Assembly: GCA_006937955.1 (NCBI GenBank)
Contig: SSNP01000085.1
Span: forward strand, 1,576,119-1,640,118
Length of the DNA stretch: 64,000 nt
Reading direction: 5' to 3'
From: Pachypanchax playfairii
Taxonomy: Eukaryota; Chordata; Actinopteri; Cyprinodontiformes; Aplocheilidae
Part shown: positions 13,321 through 23,800 of the stretch, in pieces
Layout: each line of letters begins with the position of its first letter
Position numbering within the stretch: the stretch's first letter is position 1
Notes under the pieces: model-generated
Databases searched by the model: none
What the model was told of the DNA's origin: nothing
Seen by the model: the letters and a program-made list of their open reading frames with translations, nothing else
Translations under genes and position numbers: made by a program

Positions 13321-14118
13321 GGCCGAAGAGGAGGAGGATGTTTAAAGATATAGCCCCTCTGTGTGCATATGTTAAATAAATCAATAATACATACATAAAA
13401 CAAATAAACATCTGAAAAGAAAATATAGTGAGTAAACTGTATAGATCATCTGTATTCCGTTTTGGATATTTTCTTTTTACATGTGTGTTTTTCATCATTG
13501 TTTATTTAATTTTGGTAAAAATGAGAAATGTAACCATTAAATGTGTAGTTTTTTTATAGCCTTCATATACTCTGTAGTTTTTGCTCATCTGTGAAATAAT
13601 TGCTGTGAATTTTAGGTATCAATCAGATTTACATCTAAGCAGAAAGAGTTTCCCGAGCACATACCGCCCCCTAACGGAGGTTCCAAGCGTTTTCATGTGC
13701 AGGATCGATCAGAATATCAGGAGAACTTAGAATAAAAAGTAAAAATAAGAGATTTAAGCAACAGTTTTTAAAAGAGCATACATATTTAGCCAGTATTTCG
13801 CAAAACTTATAAAATAAATCACCGTTAATTTATTTGTATTTGTCTTCCAGGAAGGCATGCATTTTAAAAACTGGTTTTACACAATAGTTTTTATACTCTC
13901 TTTCTTATGGTTGATCAAAGTTTTTCTATAGATTTTGGCAGAACTTTTAGAAATGTACCTTTAGTAGAATGCCTGATTATTTTCAGAATAACCCCTCGTT
14001 TGTTATGTTTTTTTGTGTGTTATATATATAATGTATAAAAAGGCTCCTAAACCCAGAGGAGGATTTGGTGTTGTGTTGACATAAATAAGGGGATTGCTAA
14101 AAATATTTAAGAAGGAAT
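13321..14118. other. Non-coding DNA, no feature seen
   Basis: AT-rich sequence between the CpG-rich block and an assembly gap. No ORF, repeat boundary or splice signal was supported. Confidence 0.4.
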
Positions 14119-14169
14119 NNNNNNNNNNNNNNNNNNNNNNNNNNNNNNNNNNNNNNNNNNNNNNNNNNN
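14119..14169. other. Assembly gap (51 N)
   Basis: A run of 51 undetermined bases. The ORF that reads through it on the minus strand is meaningless. Confidence 0.99.
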
Positions 14170-14229
14170 GTACATGAAAACTTGAGGGATGTTGCATTTC
14201 TCAGGTCATATTTTAGGGCTGCATTTAGT

Positions 14230-14555
14230 TAAAGAAAAGCCTCATCACATCTGCAATCATCTGTTGGGGGCGGAGCATCAGAGCAGATGATGTAAAAAGG
14301 CTGAACAAACTGACAAGTAAGGCAGGTTCTGTTCTGGTTACTGATCTGGATCCTCTTGAGTTGACTGTTCACAGGAGGATGAAAACCCTCATCATTCTCT
14401 TCACAACACAATAACTCAACACAGATCCAACACAGACCTACAGGAGATCCTTCCTGTCCACATCTAGAACCCTCTAATGACCCTCTGAAGAAAAACTGAG
14501 TTACATCAACATTTAATTTCCCTTCAGGGATTAATAAAGTATGTTTTGATTTGAA
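14230..14555 (+). mobile_element. LINE reverse-transcriptase C-terminal remnant and 3' tail
   Basis: On the plus strand the broken reading frame gives words like RLNKL..KAGSVL..DLDPLE, resembling the end of teleost LINE polyproteins (RLNRLIRKAGSV-type). It is followed by a 3' UTR-like stretch and a tail, ttcccttcagggattaataaagta, split here only by its A-rich end. In-frame stops make it non-functional. The family is probably L2/Rex-like, but I cannot name it firmly. Confidence 0.6.
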
Positions 14556-14872
14556 TATAGATAGCTTAATGTACATACAACAGAGGAAAGCTGTGGACAT
14601 AGCAATGCCAAGCAACATCAGGAAAAAGGAAGATGACAAACTAGAGAAATACCAGGCGCACAGAGAAGTGCTGGAGAAGGTCTGGAGAGTGAAGCCATCA
14701 GTGGTGCCAGTGGTCAGTGGAGCACTCAGGGCAGTAACCCCCAAACTGGAGCAGTACACATCCCAAGAAAAACATCCTACACCTCAGTCCAGAAAACTGC
14801 AGTTCTGGGATCAGCAAAGATACTGTGTAGAACCCTCAAGACCCCCTGTTAGAGGATCCACTCTTGGAGGGT
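14556..14872 (+). pseudogene. Fragment of a second LINE ORF (C-terminal region)
   Basis: A plus-strand frame gives DIAMPSNIRKKEDDKLEKYQ and then VVPVVSGALRAVTPKLEQY. This pattern (IRKKE..KLEKYQ..VVPVVxGALxAVTPKL) recurs at the C-terminus of many fish LINE-type reverse-transcriptase proteins. Only about 100 codons remain. The upstream catalytic domains are absent and the fragment abuts another LINE tail, which implies nested insertion. Confidence 0.6.
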
Positions 14873-14874
14873 GA

Positions 14875-15022
14875 GGAAGGATGTAATGTTTTCATCTGGG
14901 TTTTTCTGTCTGTCTGTCTCTGTCTGTTAGCAGGATAACTCAAAAACCTATTGATGAATTTTGATAGAATTTTCAGGAAAGGCCAGGTCTGCACTCTCTG
15001 AGTGCTTTTCTAGTTTGTTTGA
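14875..15022 (-). mobile_element. MITE-like repeat family A, copy 1 (internally deleted)
   Basis: Read on the minus strand it starts with actagaaaagcactcagaga, jumps across a missing central part to gcctttcctgaaaattc, and ends with the gttatcctgctaacagacag and gatgaaaacattac words shared by the copies at 15.4, 20.2 and 52.9 kb. About half of the family sequence is missing. It lies in inverted orientation to copy 2. Confidence 0.75.
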
Positions 15023-15127
15023 TCATTCTTTATAGATTGCAATACTCCATTTTCCTGTTGTTTGCTTTTGTTGCAATAAATTGTTAGAGATGAAGAAATC
15101 ACCACGACATGCTTCTAATAAAAAGTC

Positions 15128-15169
15128 CTACTTTTATGTGTAACATCATGATGTTACACATAAAAGTAG
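15128..15169. repeat. 42-bp perfect palindrome
   Basis: Two 21-nt arms meet with no spacer between 15148 and 15149. The left arm begins ctacttttatgtg and the right arm ends cacataaaagtag, with no mismatch. It sits between two inverted copies of repeat family A. It could be fused element ends, a replication-derived inversion or an assembly artefact. Confidence 0.95.
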
Positions 15170-15360
15170 TGATGTAGTTGACTGTTATCCTTTAGCTAAC
15201 TGGTTCATTTTCCTCTCTTTTTTCAGCATCCACTACAGTGTTGACATGTTCAGGTATAAAATGAGTCAAAAAGCATCAAAAATATCAAAAAAGAAAAAAA
15301 AAACAACTTTGAAGGATGTGCAGAAAGCCCAAATAAATAGTCTCACTGCTTTGCAGCAAA

Positions 15361-15637
15361 ATGAAACTAGACAAGCACTTGGAGAGCGCAGACCTTCTCC
15401 AAGCAGCACCTGGACATAGAAAGTACTATGTCCTTATCCTTAAAAAAATTCCTGAATCCAGACGGTAATCCAGATCATCCCCAAAATTTAATCAATTATT
15501 CATTGGGTTATTACAGAACTTTCCTGAAAATTTCATCAAAATACATCCATAAGTTTTTGAGTTATCCTGCTAACAGACAAACAAACAAACAAACAAACCC
15601 AGATGAAAACATTATCTCCCTTGTGGAGGTAATACAT
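15361..15637 (+). mobile_element. MITE-like repeat family A, copy 2
   Basis: Begins aactagacaagcacttggag, continues with agaaagtactatgtcc, ccagacggtaatccagatca and gagttatcctgctaacagac, has an (ACAA)n expansion at about 15577-15597, and ends cccttgtggaggtaat. The two ends are roughly inverted (acctyctccaag against attacctccacaag), which suggests a terminal-inverted-repeat DNA element. The 73-codon ORF inside is incidental. Confidence 0.8.
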
Positions 15638-16219
15638 TGGGTACTATAGCTTATTTATATTTATACACTATAGTATATACTTTATACATCATTGCATGAA
15701 TCAAGTGGGCCTTTTATTTCCTGATAAGTATAAAATAAGTTAAACAATCTATTACTGAGACCAGTGGACAGTCTTGAGATGTAGTGCATATACATCCTTT
15801 AAAGGTTTTAAACAATACCATCATGATTTGCCTTAAAATTAGCAAAAATCTCACCACCTCTGGATTTTGATGAGATATGCTTGAATTATTAATGAGACCT
15901 GGACAGCTGGGAAAACATTTCTGAGAAGTACCCCATTTAAGGACACCTTCCTGGTATATTGTTAGCTCCTGACATCATTCTGTTTCCTTTAGTGCTTGGT
16001 AACCAAACCACTCCACTTGAACCTTGTCCTCTACAGAATGGAGCTTTTTTCAGGATCTTTCTAGAATAGAGAGACACTTGCAACCATTCTAGAAAAGAGG
16101 AAAGAAAACCAACTTGCGCTGAAGATGCAGGAATTGAAAACTTTGTGAAAACATATACAGGCTTGTATTTATTTTTCATCTGTTTATTTTAGCATTTGTT
16201 CTTGTTCTGGATGACGGGG
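15638..16219. other. Non-coding DNA, no feature seen
   Basis: No recognised repeat and no ORF with a known domain on either strand. Confidence 0.4.
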
Positions 16220-16455
16220 GTTTGTTTCTATGTCCAGCTGTCATGGGGTGCCAGACAGGTCACATCCTGGACAGTCCATCAAAGGAACACACAACCATGT
16301 GTCCACACATTCACACCGAGAATCACCATTTTAGAATTCCCTCCTAATCCAACATGCATGTTTTTGGATTGTGGGAGGAAACCAGAAAACTTGGAACATA
16401 CACATGCAAGAAGAAAAACATTCCTGCTACAAAGCAACAGCACCAACAACCCTTC
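16220..16455 (-). mobile_element. tRNA-derived SINE family B, partial copy, minus strand
   Basis: Words on the plus strand include catgtttttggattgtggga and ggaaaccagaaaacttgg, plus a degraded cacatcctggacagtccatc. All match the complement of the full copy at 28.88-29.26 kb. The tRNA-like head and the tail are both decayed. Confidence 0.7.
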
Positions 16456-17200
16456 CTATTTGTTTACTTATTGAATGAATAAATTAAACTACCAAAAACA
16501 TGCCCTTTCTTTAAACCCCATCTAAATCCATACTTTACACTGAACTTATTCATGTTATGGTAAAGTGACTCTAAATCTCACCACAAGAGGGCAGCACTGA
16601 CATTTTTTGGTAAAGATTGAACACCATGCAGAGTAGAAATTAATTCTGTCACGTCACTTTTGGTGCAGGTGTTACAACCTGATTAATCTAATTAAAAGAC
16701 GTTCCAACCAACCTAGTCTGTAGTTATATAATTTGGTAATGTAAGATCAATAAAATAATTTCTGGGATCTAAAGGGCATTAAAGTTAAAAGTTTTGAAAG
16801 CAGAGTAAAATATTTTTTATTCTAAATCCTTAAATCTTACAACTTATACAATGTTAACTTTTAAATATCTACTGTTAGAAAGTTTAATTATGATGAGGCA
16901 AAATGAATGTGGATTATTGGTGATGTAACGCAGCTGTGGTTAGGTGTTGCATCATTACATCACCTAAAGAGTTAAAAACAAATTACTGGAACTGCAAATT
17001 TCACTTTAACCAATAGCCTTTTGTTGGTTTATACTGAACTAATCAATTTACTTTGAGGCAGATTTGTTTCCCGAACTTAAATTTAAATGTATCTTTTTAA
17101 GTCATGAATGTTATCTTATCAGATTGCCACATTCATGTTCACAGGACAAGGTCATGCCCAAGATCTATTTTAAACATAGGAAAACTAAACACATGAATTA
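16456..17200. other. Upstream region of the C2CD4 gene
   Basis: AT-rich, with no ORF or repeat recognised. It contains the proximal upstream DNA of the gene at 17.2-19.2 kb and ends with GACGTC at 17202-17207, a CRE-like core 9 bp before a TATA-like word. Confidence 0.4.
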
Positions 17201-17215
17201 GGACGTCGTCACTGG

Positions 17216-17223
17216 TTTAAAAG
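17216..17223 (+). promoter_or_regulatory. TATA-like box, candidate upstream C2CD4 promoter
   Basis: TTTAAAAG, with GACGTC just upstream. Transcription starting about 30 bp downstream would give a first exon of roughly 300 nt ending at the donor near 17553. This is a sequence match only; no transcript data were available. Confidence 0.35.
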
Positions 17224-17245
17224 CACTTGTTTGCCTTCAGAGCCT

Positions 17246-17553
17246 ATCTGACTGAGCAGCACAGTATCTGCTACAGGAGCCATGAGCTCTGTTGTGATTT
17301 GGATATTTCCATGGGAACTGGCGTCAGCACAGAAACGGATGGGGGTGGATCCTGGTTCAGCAGCCCAGGGGGCGTGTGTTTGAATATTTGGCTTTCCTGC
17401 TTTATTTATACCGCCGTCACCTCTCAAACAGCCAGAACCGGCGACCTTTCATCAAAGCATCCCAACTTCTCTGTGTTGCAACTCTGCAGCTGGAGCTAGC
17501 AGGTGATCCATATAAGGAAGCTCTCGTGGATTATTTGTATCTTCAGAACATCG
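17246..17553 (+). other. c2cd4a: Probable non-coding first exon (5' UTR) of C2CD4
   Basis: The coding ORF is preceded by a clear acceptor, tttttgtttctaccag ending at 17665, eight bases before the conserved start ATG. A donor, acatcggGTAAGA, lies at about 17553-17559, leaving an intron of about 110 bp. The sequence before the donor is GC-richer than the flanks. Its start is uncertain: it could begin near 17246 (TATA-like box at 17216) or near 17540 (TATA/CArG word at 17508). It has upstream ATGs (for example 17281, 17310), which would lower translation if included. Confidence 0.5.
17508..17517 (+). promoter_or_regulatory. CArG box overlapping a TATA-like word
   Basis: CCATATAAGG is a perfect match to the SRF consensus CC(A/T)6GG and also contains TATAAG. 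It lies about 36-45 bp before the splice donor and about 160 bp before the coding start. If it is a core promoter, the first exon is very short. SRF control of this gene is an inference. Confidence 0.4.
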
Positions 17554-17672
17554 GGTAAGAAAACACTAAAGATTTCTCTTGTATCGTGTCAAAGTTTTCA
17601 TCTAATTTTGAGGTTAATAACCCATTTACGATTTCTGATTCTAAAACATTTTTTGTTTCTACCAGAAGATCC

Positions 17673-19019
17673 ATGTGGGTGGTGGAGAAGCTCCGCACGT
17701 CAGTGGAGAGATCAAACCTGCCTATCCCATCAGCTGAACTCAGCTTTAAGATCAGTGACATCATGTTAGGAGAGAAATCTGACAAATCTAAGAGGATTTG
17801 TCTTTTTCCAAATATCATCACCCCTGACAACATCCCAGAATTCTGCATCCCTCCTACAGTTTTATCATTGCAAGAGAAGAAGAACTCAGAGCTCAAGGGA
17901 ACAGCTCGTGCTATCAAGCTGTCCGCCTGTGAAAGAGCTAAACCTGTAGCTGAAGAGACATTTCATGAGACACTCAGTCCACACATTATTCAGGTGGAGA
18001 GTGTGGATGAGAGTCCCTACAATGGTTGCAGTGATGAGGAGACAACCAATGCAGATCCCCAGAGCCAAGCTGCCTTATCTCTTCCACATCTGGCTAAAGC
18101 ACAGACCAGTTATGGCTTCTGCACCTTACTGGAGAGCCCCCACACCAGGAGAAAGGAGTCCATTTTCCACTCTGATCCAGGTGCCTCTCCATTGTTGCTG
18201 CCGAGGAGTCGATCCAGTACTTGCTCTAAATTTACCCACTCCACCTCTCCATCCTCTTTGTCCTCTTCATTCAGCCTTAATGGCCTGAGTTCCAGACTTT
18301 CCCCACGGGGCCATGCAATGAACTGGCATACTCCTCTGGACAGCGATACAACTTCCTCTACTGAATCCTCACCTTTCAGCTCCCCTCTGCTGTCCAGGTA
18401 CCCTGCTAAGTCTTCCCTTTTTAAAACACTAAGCCATGAACTGCTGTTGTCAAAGAACATCAGAAAAGCGATGGTGTCCAGGAACAATTCCCTGTCAACA
18501 GACGAGGGCAGCTCCACAGATAACAGTCCAAACATGATGAGGAGGGCATCAGAGGGGTTAGCAGAAAGTCTGCCCAGCAGCTACAGACTGGCACCACCTA
18601 ACATCTTCCCCATGGACTTAACACTGCACAGAGAGAGGGCAATGAAAGAAAGAATGGTGCCTATAGGAAGAGAGGGCAGTCTGAGACTCTCCGCAGAGTA
18701 CTGTCTGGAAAACCAAAGACTTCGGGTTAGACTGATCAGCGCTGAGGGTCTTTATCCTCTTTCTGTAGACCCCAAGATGATCAACTGCAGTGTCAGCCTC
18801 TCACTGGTCCCAGGAAAGGTCCAGAAGCAACGCAGCACGGTAATAAGAAAGAGCCGTAATCCCATCTTTAATGAAGATTTCTTCTTTGATGGTGTCTCAG
18901 AGGAAGAAATCAGCCAAAGATCTCTTCGCTTTAAAGTGGTGAACAAGATGTCCACACTGAAAAGAGACTATCTCCTTGGTGACTGTGATCTGCCCCTTTC
19001 AAGCATCATAACATTGTAA
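17673..19019 (+). CDS. c2cd4a: C2 calcium-dependent domain-containing protein 4, A/B-like
   Basis: A 448-residue protein encoded by one uninterrupted exon. The ORF opens 29 codons upstream at 17586, but the acceptor ending at 17665 and the family start MW..ERLR-like (here MWVVEKLRTSVE) favour the ATG at 17673. Family landmarks in order: NIITPDNIPEFCIPP at about residues 47-61; SQAALSLPHL and then LLESPHTRRKES at about 131-163, very close to mammalian C2CD4A/B; a long Ser/Pro-rich low-complexity middle (about 170-310) with basic patches; and a C-terminal C2 domain at about 335-448 with RLRVRLISAEGL, STVIRKSRNPIFNEDFFFDG and YLLGDCDLPLSS. C2 domains bind phospholipid or protein, but this one lacks the usual full set of calcium-binding aspartates, so calcium binding is doubtful. 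Mammalian C2CD4A/B are reported as nuclear, cytokine-inducible proteins linked to islet function and type 2 diabetes risk. It is longer than human C2CD4A (about 370 residues). C2CD4C is the main alternative, but the N-terminal and central motifs favour A/B. Confidence 0.93.
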   Translation: MWVVEKLRTSVERSNLPIPSAELSFKISDIMLGEKSDKSKRICLFPNIITPDNIPEFCIPPTVLSLQEKKNSELKGTARAIKLSACERAKPVAEETFHETLSPHIIQVESVDESPYNGCSDEETTNADPQSQAALSLPHLAKAQTSYGFCTLLESPHTRRKESIFHSDPGASPLLLPRSRSSTCSKFTHSTSPSSLSSSFSLNGLSSRLSPRGHAMNWHTPLDSDTTSSTESSPFSSPLLSRYPAKSSLFKTLSHELLLSKNIRKAMVSRNNSLSTDEGSSTDNSPNMMRRASEGLAESLPSSYRLAPPNIFPMDLTLHRERAMKERMVPIGREGSLRLSAEYCLENQRLRVRLISAEGLYPLSVDPKMINCSVSLSLVPGKVQKQRSTVIRKSRNPIFNEDFFFDGVSEEEISQRSLRFKVVNKMSTLKRDYLLGDCDLPLSSIITL

Positions 19020-19250
19020 ACCTATTTAATTATTGAACAGTGAATGTCTGTATTGAACTATTTATAGATTTTTTAAATGTAAAACAATATTTTGTATTCA
19101 TTAAAATATGAAGAACATTAAGGGTGCTAGTCTTGAATTTTGTGAAGAATTGAACACAAGTTTTTTTTTTCTATAAAAAAATCCCAACAACATTAAACCC
19201 CTGAGTTAATTATTTTGCTTTACAATAAAACAGCATTTTACTAAACAGCT
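19020..19250 (+). terminator. c2cd4a: C2CD4 3' UTR and poly(A) signal
   Basis: After the TAA stop the UTR carries ATTTA words (in ctatttaatt near 19021 and aactatttatag near 19057), an ATTAAA near 19100 and a canonical AATAAA at 19224-19229. Cleavage is most likely near 19240-19250. A short UTR with AU-rich elements suits a rapidly turned-over, inducible mRNA; that regulation is inferred. Confidence 0.6.
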
Positions 19251-19740
19251 GTTTAAACATCCGTGATCAGATATTCACTTCTTGATTTGTGAATGAGGGT
19301 GCATCATCATCAGCTGGTGTCTGACAGCCACCATCTCATGTTTCCTCTAAGCCTTTTGTTTTCTTCCTGACCTTTCCAATGATTAAAAGTATCACGAGAA
19401 ACCAGAAACTTTGCAGGGGAGTTTCTATTCCATCATTGTTGGATATGCATTTTTTGGGGGGTGGGGGGTAAACTTCTTCTTCTTTTATTACTTAACCATG
19501 AATCTGAACACAAAATGTCATGATTTGTGAACAGAAGAAGAGAAGTATGTGAAACTGCTTTTCAATTAAGATAATATAGGTAATAAGACAGAGTCTGCCT
19601 GATCACTTTCACTCAAATCTGTCCAGCATGAAGTTTTATTGTAATAAAAAAAATCTGATCACCACAATTTTGTCTAATATATCAAAAACATCTTTAAGCT
19701 GAAAAAATGTATTGAAAACATTTAAAAGTCACTGCAGTGC
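19251..19740. other. Non-coding DNA, no feature seen
   Basis: AT-rich sequence downstream of the C2CD4 poly(A) site, with one short G-run near 19457. No repeat or gene was recognised. Confidence 0.4.

Positions 19741-19827
<87 letters not shown>
19741..19827. repeat. (AAT)n microsatellite
   Basis: About 29 uninterrupted taa/aat units, likely polymorphic. Confidence 0.97.
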
Positions 19828-19829
<2 letters not shown>

Positions 19830-20222
19830 GATAATAAACACATTTGAATACATATTTACTAAACTAGATAGAGCAGCAGCTCATACAACTAAGATGAGTT
19901 GTTGCCTTCAGGGATAAAGATCGGGCTTGAAGCAACCAGCTGCAACTGCAGCCACTGGTTAAAGATTAACAGGTTTGCCAGCGTTCAGAAAAACTTTAGT
20001 AGGGGACTGACAGATGCTGGGAAAATGCAGCATGATAAGATGGAAGGAAATGGAAATTATTTACGCATATATATTAATGAAGGTAATATCATTGTTGACC
20101 AGGTTTAAATTCTCAACAAGGAAAGAACAAGGAAATGGCAAATTGGCTTTGATAGTTTTTATTTTACTTATGAATCATTGTAAAGGCAACTTTTGGGAAA
20201 GCACTGAGCCTAAATCCAATGA
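19828..20222. other. Non-coding DNA, no feature seen
   Basis: Two overlapping short ORFs (69 and 87 codons) have no domain and run into the adjacent repeat. Confidence 0.4.
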
Positions 20223-20521
20223 CCAACTAGACAAGCACTCGGAGAGCACAGACCTCCCCCAAGTGGACAAATTGTAGAAAGTACTAGGTTTATATCTTTA
20301 AAAAGATTTCTGGATCAGACAGTAATCTGGATCACCCCCAAAATCTAATTGTTTGTTCCTTGGGTCATTTCTGACCTTTCCTGAAAATCTAATCAAAATC
20401 CATTAATTAGTTTTTGAGTTATCCTGCTAACAGACAGACAAACTCTGATGAAAACGTTACCTCCTTGGCAGAGGTAATTATATCACATTAAGATGTTTAT
20501 CTAATATTGTGCATCCATTGG
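20223..20521 (+). mobile_element. MITE-like repeat family A, copy 3
   Basis: Shares aagcactcggagagc, gtagaaagtacta, agtaatctggatcaccccca, gagttatcctgctaacagac and cctccttggcagaggtaatt with the copy at 52.9 kb. Beyond the inverted acctcYgccaag end, another roughly 40 bp (atatcacatt...gtgcatccat) also matches the 52.9-kb copy, so the true right end is probably near 20521. Confidence 0.82.
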
Positions 20522-20625
20522 TAAACAAAAAGTTTGCAAAAGTTTGGGTTGCTTTCTAGATGAAGTAGGTATTGATAAAACTGTCAGAAAAGATTGAAAG
20601 GCACTTTATTCCAAATTAATAATTG

Positions 20626-20870
20626 TATCATGTCGTATCGTAACATGTTGCATCGTATTGTGTCGTGTCGTATCGTATCGTGTTGTGTCATATAGTAATC
20701 ATATTGTGACATATCGCATCGTGTTGTATTGTATCGTGTCATGTCGTATCATGTTTTGTAGTATCGTATTGTATTGTGTCGTATCGTATCGTGTCACGTT
20801 GTATCGTATCGTATCATATTGTATTGTATCATATCATGTCACGTCGTATCATATTATATTGTATCATCTC
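20626..20870. repeat. Degenerate TCGTA/TCGTG pentamer array
   Basis: About 245 bp made of 5-bp units of the form tatcg/tgtcg/tatca with frequent C-T and A-G changes. It is older and more mutated than the other microsatellites here. The pentamer phase leaves an open frame of 77 codons rich in Tyr, Arg, Ile, Val and Ser (20658-20891), an artefact of the repeat. Confidence 0.9.
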
Positions 20871-20879
20871 ACATTTTTT

Positions 20880-23800
20880 CAATTTTTCTAATTTAAATAG
20901 ATATTTTATTTTGTGAAACAGACACAAAGTAAGTCGTCTAACTCAAACATCTTTAAGCAGAACATTTAGACAATGTATTTCCACATTGTGAAAGAGAAGA
21001 TGTCTTTTGTAAGCCGATTTGATTTGGCAGTAAAAATTACCTGTTATAAGAGATTACCTTTTGACCCCCCCCCCCGCCCTTTCTGGTCTAGCACTGGAAG
21101 GATTGGGAGGGATTTCTACTTCTATCTCTTCAGGGAACCTATGCATAATTATTCTCTGTCTCAGGTTCATAGAGATGTGAGTCATAGTTTCCTATGAGTG
21201 TGTGCTAAATAAAAACATTTTAAAAGCTGGTCATTAGACATGGAAATGATAACTCTCTCTTAATTTTATCAGTGTAAATGTTAGAGATGAAGTTTAACAC
21301 TAAGTGTAATGACTAGAATTAACTCAGTATTATCAGAAGGAAACATCTGTTTCTTCACAAACTGTGGGCTTTAGATGTAAACATACGTTGGGGGAAGTAT
21401 GTGCATTAAACCAGTTATCTTCATCCAACGCAGTGATTTTGGTGACCTCACACAAGTTTACAACATGTGTCAGATAAACTGTAAACAGAGTCCGACATCT
21501 AGAACTTAAAAAAAAAGAAAAATAGCATGAACCCATTTAGGTCATTAAGTCTGTTTTTAGTGTTCAACAAGTTCTTGAAATGGAAAGAAAATGTTTTCAC
21601 AGAAAGATGTTGTCACCTTCCTCTGTCCGATAACACGTTTCCAATTTACATCTTCCCACGTTAGACTTTGTCCAAGTAAGTGCGCTTATCTTGTTTTCTG
21701 TTACCAGGTCCTTACTTTACCCAAAGCTGACATGCATCTTAACGTGTCATGACGTCTCTTGAACATCATTCCCTCCAGTGCAGCCGTAAAATGGCCTATA
21801 ATGATTTAATCAAAAACTTTTTTAGGCTAGATATACATTCTTTAATCTTATTAACAGCACAAATGTAGATCGTCAAACATTTTGCAGCTTAACTTTCTCT
21901 TTCAATTTAGATTCAGTTTGATTTACGGGGGGAAAAAAGAGGTTTTTATCAAAAATACAAGAGGTCGGACAATTTTAATGACACCAGCGAAACGATGCTC
22001 AGGGTGTTTGTTCTTTCAGGACTGTGACATCACTGTTTATAGCCCCCTGATCCTCCCCACCCCCACTGCTCTCTCTCTGTGCTAACACTGTGTTCAGAAC
22101 TGCTTTGTACCTGATGAGTAGAAGTAATTTCAGGGCAATCTAATATATTTTAATTTCATCATTACTCTGAGGCAGAAACCAGGTGGGCTGAGACCAGATG
22201 TGACTGAAACAGACACATTTACCTGCAAACACACGTGCACCCATGCATGTCCTTTCAAAACTCACACATACACATAAAGGTTATGGAAATACTGGTTATT
22301 ATTAAGGAAAAATATCTATAGCTGCAACATTTGACTTGGACTACACAGACATGCTTTATTTGGGGCCTTTGTGTTTGAAATATGAACATAATAAAATTAG
22401 ACTAATTGAACAGAAAGAATGGTGCAGCTCAACACGTGTTTTCTGTAAAGACATTTTACAGTTCACGATGTGGCAAAAGGACAGACTGTGGTGTGTCTGC
22501 ACGTAGCAGCCTCATCACTTAGCCCTGTGCACCTGCTCCTGTGTCACACCACCCACTCAATCACCTCAGGCTCTGCATGGAGCTGAGTCCAAGCGTGACC
22601 TGTTGTAGTGCATAACAACCAAACATTCTGCAGGCTGGACTTCCTCTCATCAGGTCAGACTCACATAAACAGAGAAAAGGTGTTTGTACTCACTCAACCC
22701 TGCAGAAATACTGAGTTTCTGCAGGAAGCTGTCGGAGCACTGAGGAGGTCAGGAAAAACCTGTCGTCTGAGGTCTCACATGACATATTCGAATCTCATAT
22801 ACATTTTTTTTAGTCAGCTTTATGATCTGGCATGTGATAGTGGAATTATTATTTGCGTAAGGATCAGGATCAAGATGAGTCTTGCACGATATTGTCAAAC
22901 TTACCGTTTAATAATGTTTAAAAACAGTACAGCACCAATTTGTGTGACAGTTCTCTAATTTTATACCCACTTAAAAGTCACTACATATACAATACCATCC
23001 ATAACGTGAAAGTAAATCTAGAGGTTTTTTTGCGTGACTTATTTAAAATAACTTGTTCAAACTATACAATAACTTTAAAATCATGCCGGATATACATGGA
23101 GAGAAAACACTGTCTCCGTGCCTGTTTTTCTGTGTTTTCCCCCCTTCAGAAGCACCTTCCACTCCCATGGCAACGAGGCCCGGCTCCAGGGGAAACCATG
23201 GAGATCCTGCCTTTCAAGTGTGAGATGCTTTTATTTTGACACATGGGTTGATACAGACTGTCCCTGTCTGTTCAATTCAGATTCACCTCAGCCTGAGTCG
23301 TTTCGCTGCGTGCATCCAAATCCAGTCATCAATGGATGTGTCGAGCACATCAGAAATGAAGAGGGGGCTAAGAATGGCTTCTTTGTGAATAGTCCACGTC
23401 ATTCTGTGACAAATATAGACAATTCTGTTTTTGTTTCAGATACATGGAGGTAAATTTATATGTTACACCTAAAAACACTGGATTTTTTTAAGGTATGGGG
23501 AAAAAGTAAATTAACAGCTAATTAAAGATATTGTTAGAAAAATATTTAAGTGCAGGATTTTTTCTACTTTAGTGCCTAATTGAATTAATGCACTTTACAG
23601 ATAAAACCATTTTACAGTTCATGTGTGTTTTTTTTCCTGAGGCAGATGGTGATTGTGTTTGATCTGTTTCCCCAAAATCCAGAGAGGATTAGCTACAATT
23701 AAAATTGTTTTTGTCATTTTTGTTATTTGTTTTGCTGTTTTTAAACATTCAAACATTTAAAATAGGGATTAAATATTTTTGACTCTGACATATAAAAAGT

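Noticed and set aside
14003..14197. Minus-strand ORF containing unknown residues
   Set aside because: It runs across the 51-N assembly gap.
17586..17672. Upstream in-frame ATG giving a 477-residue C2CD4 protein
   Set aside because: The extra 29 codons span a polypyrimidine tract and acceptor (ttgtttctaccag), and family members start at MW..; the extension is intronic.
17543..18535. Minus-strand ORFs of 60-141 codons under the C2CD4 gene
   Set aside because: Antisense shadows of the real coding exon.
20658..20891. Tyr/Arg/Val/Ser-rich ORF in the pentamer array
   Set aside because: The 5-bp repeat keeps the frame open; no coding evidence.
23118..23453. Possible exon with an acceptor-like ccccccttcag and a Kozak ATG at 23195
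   Set aside because: The frame is short, no good donor follows and no protein family is recognisable.
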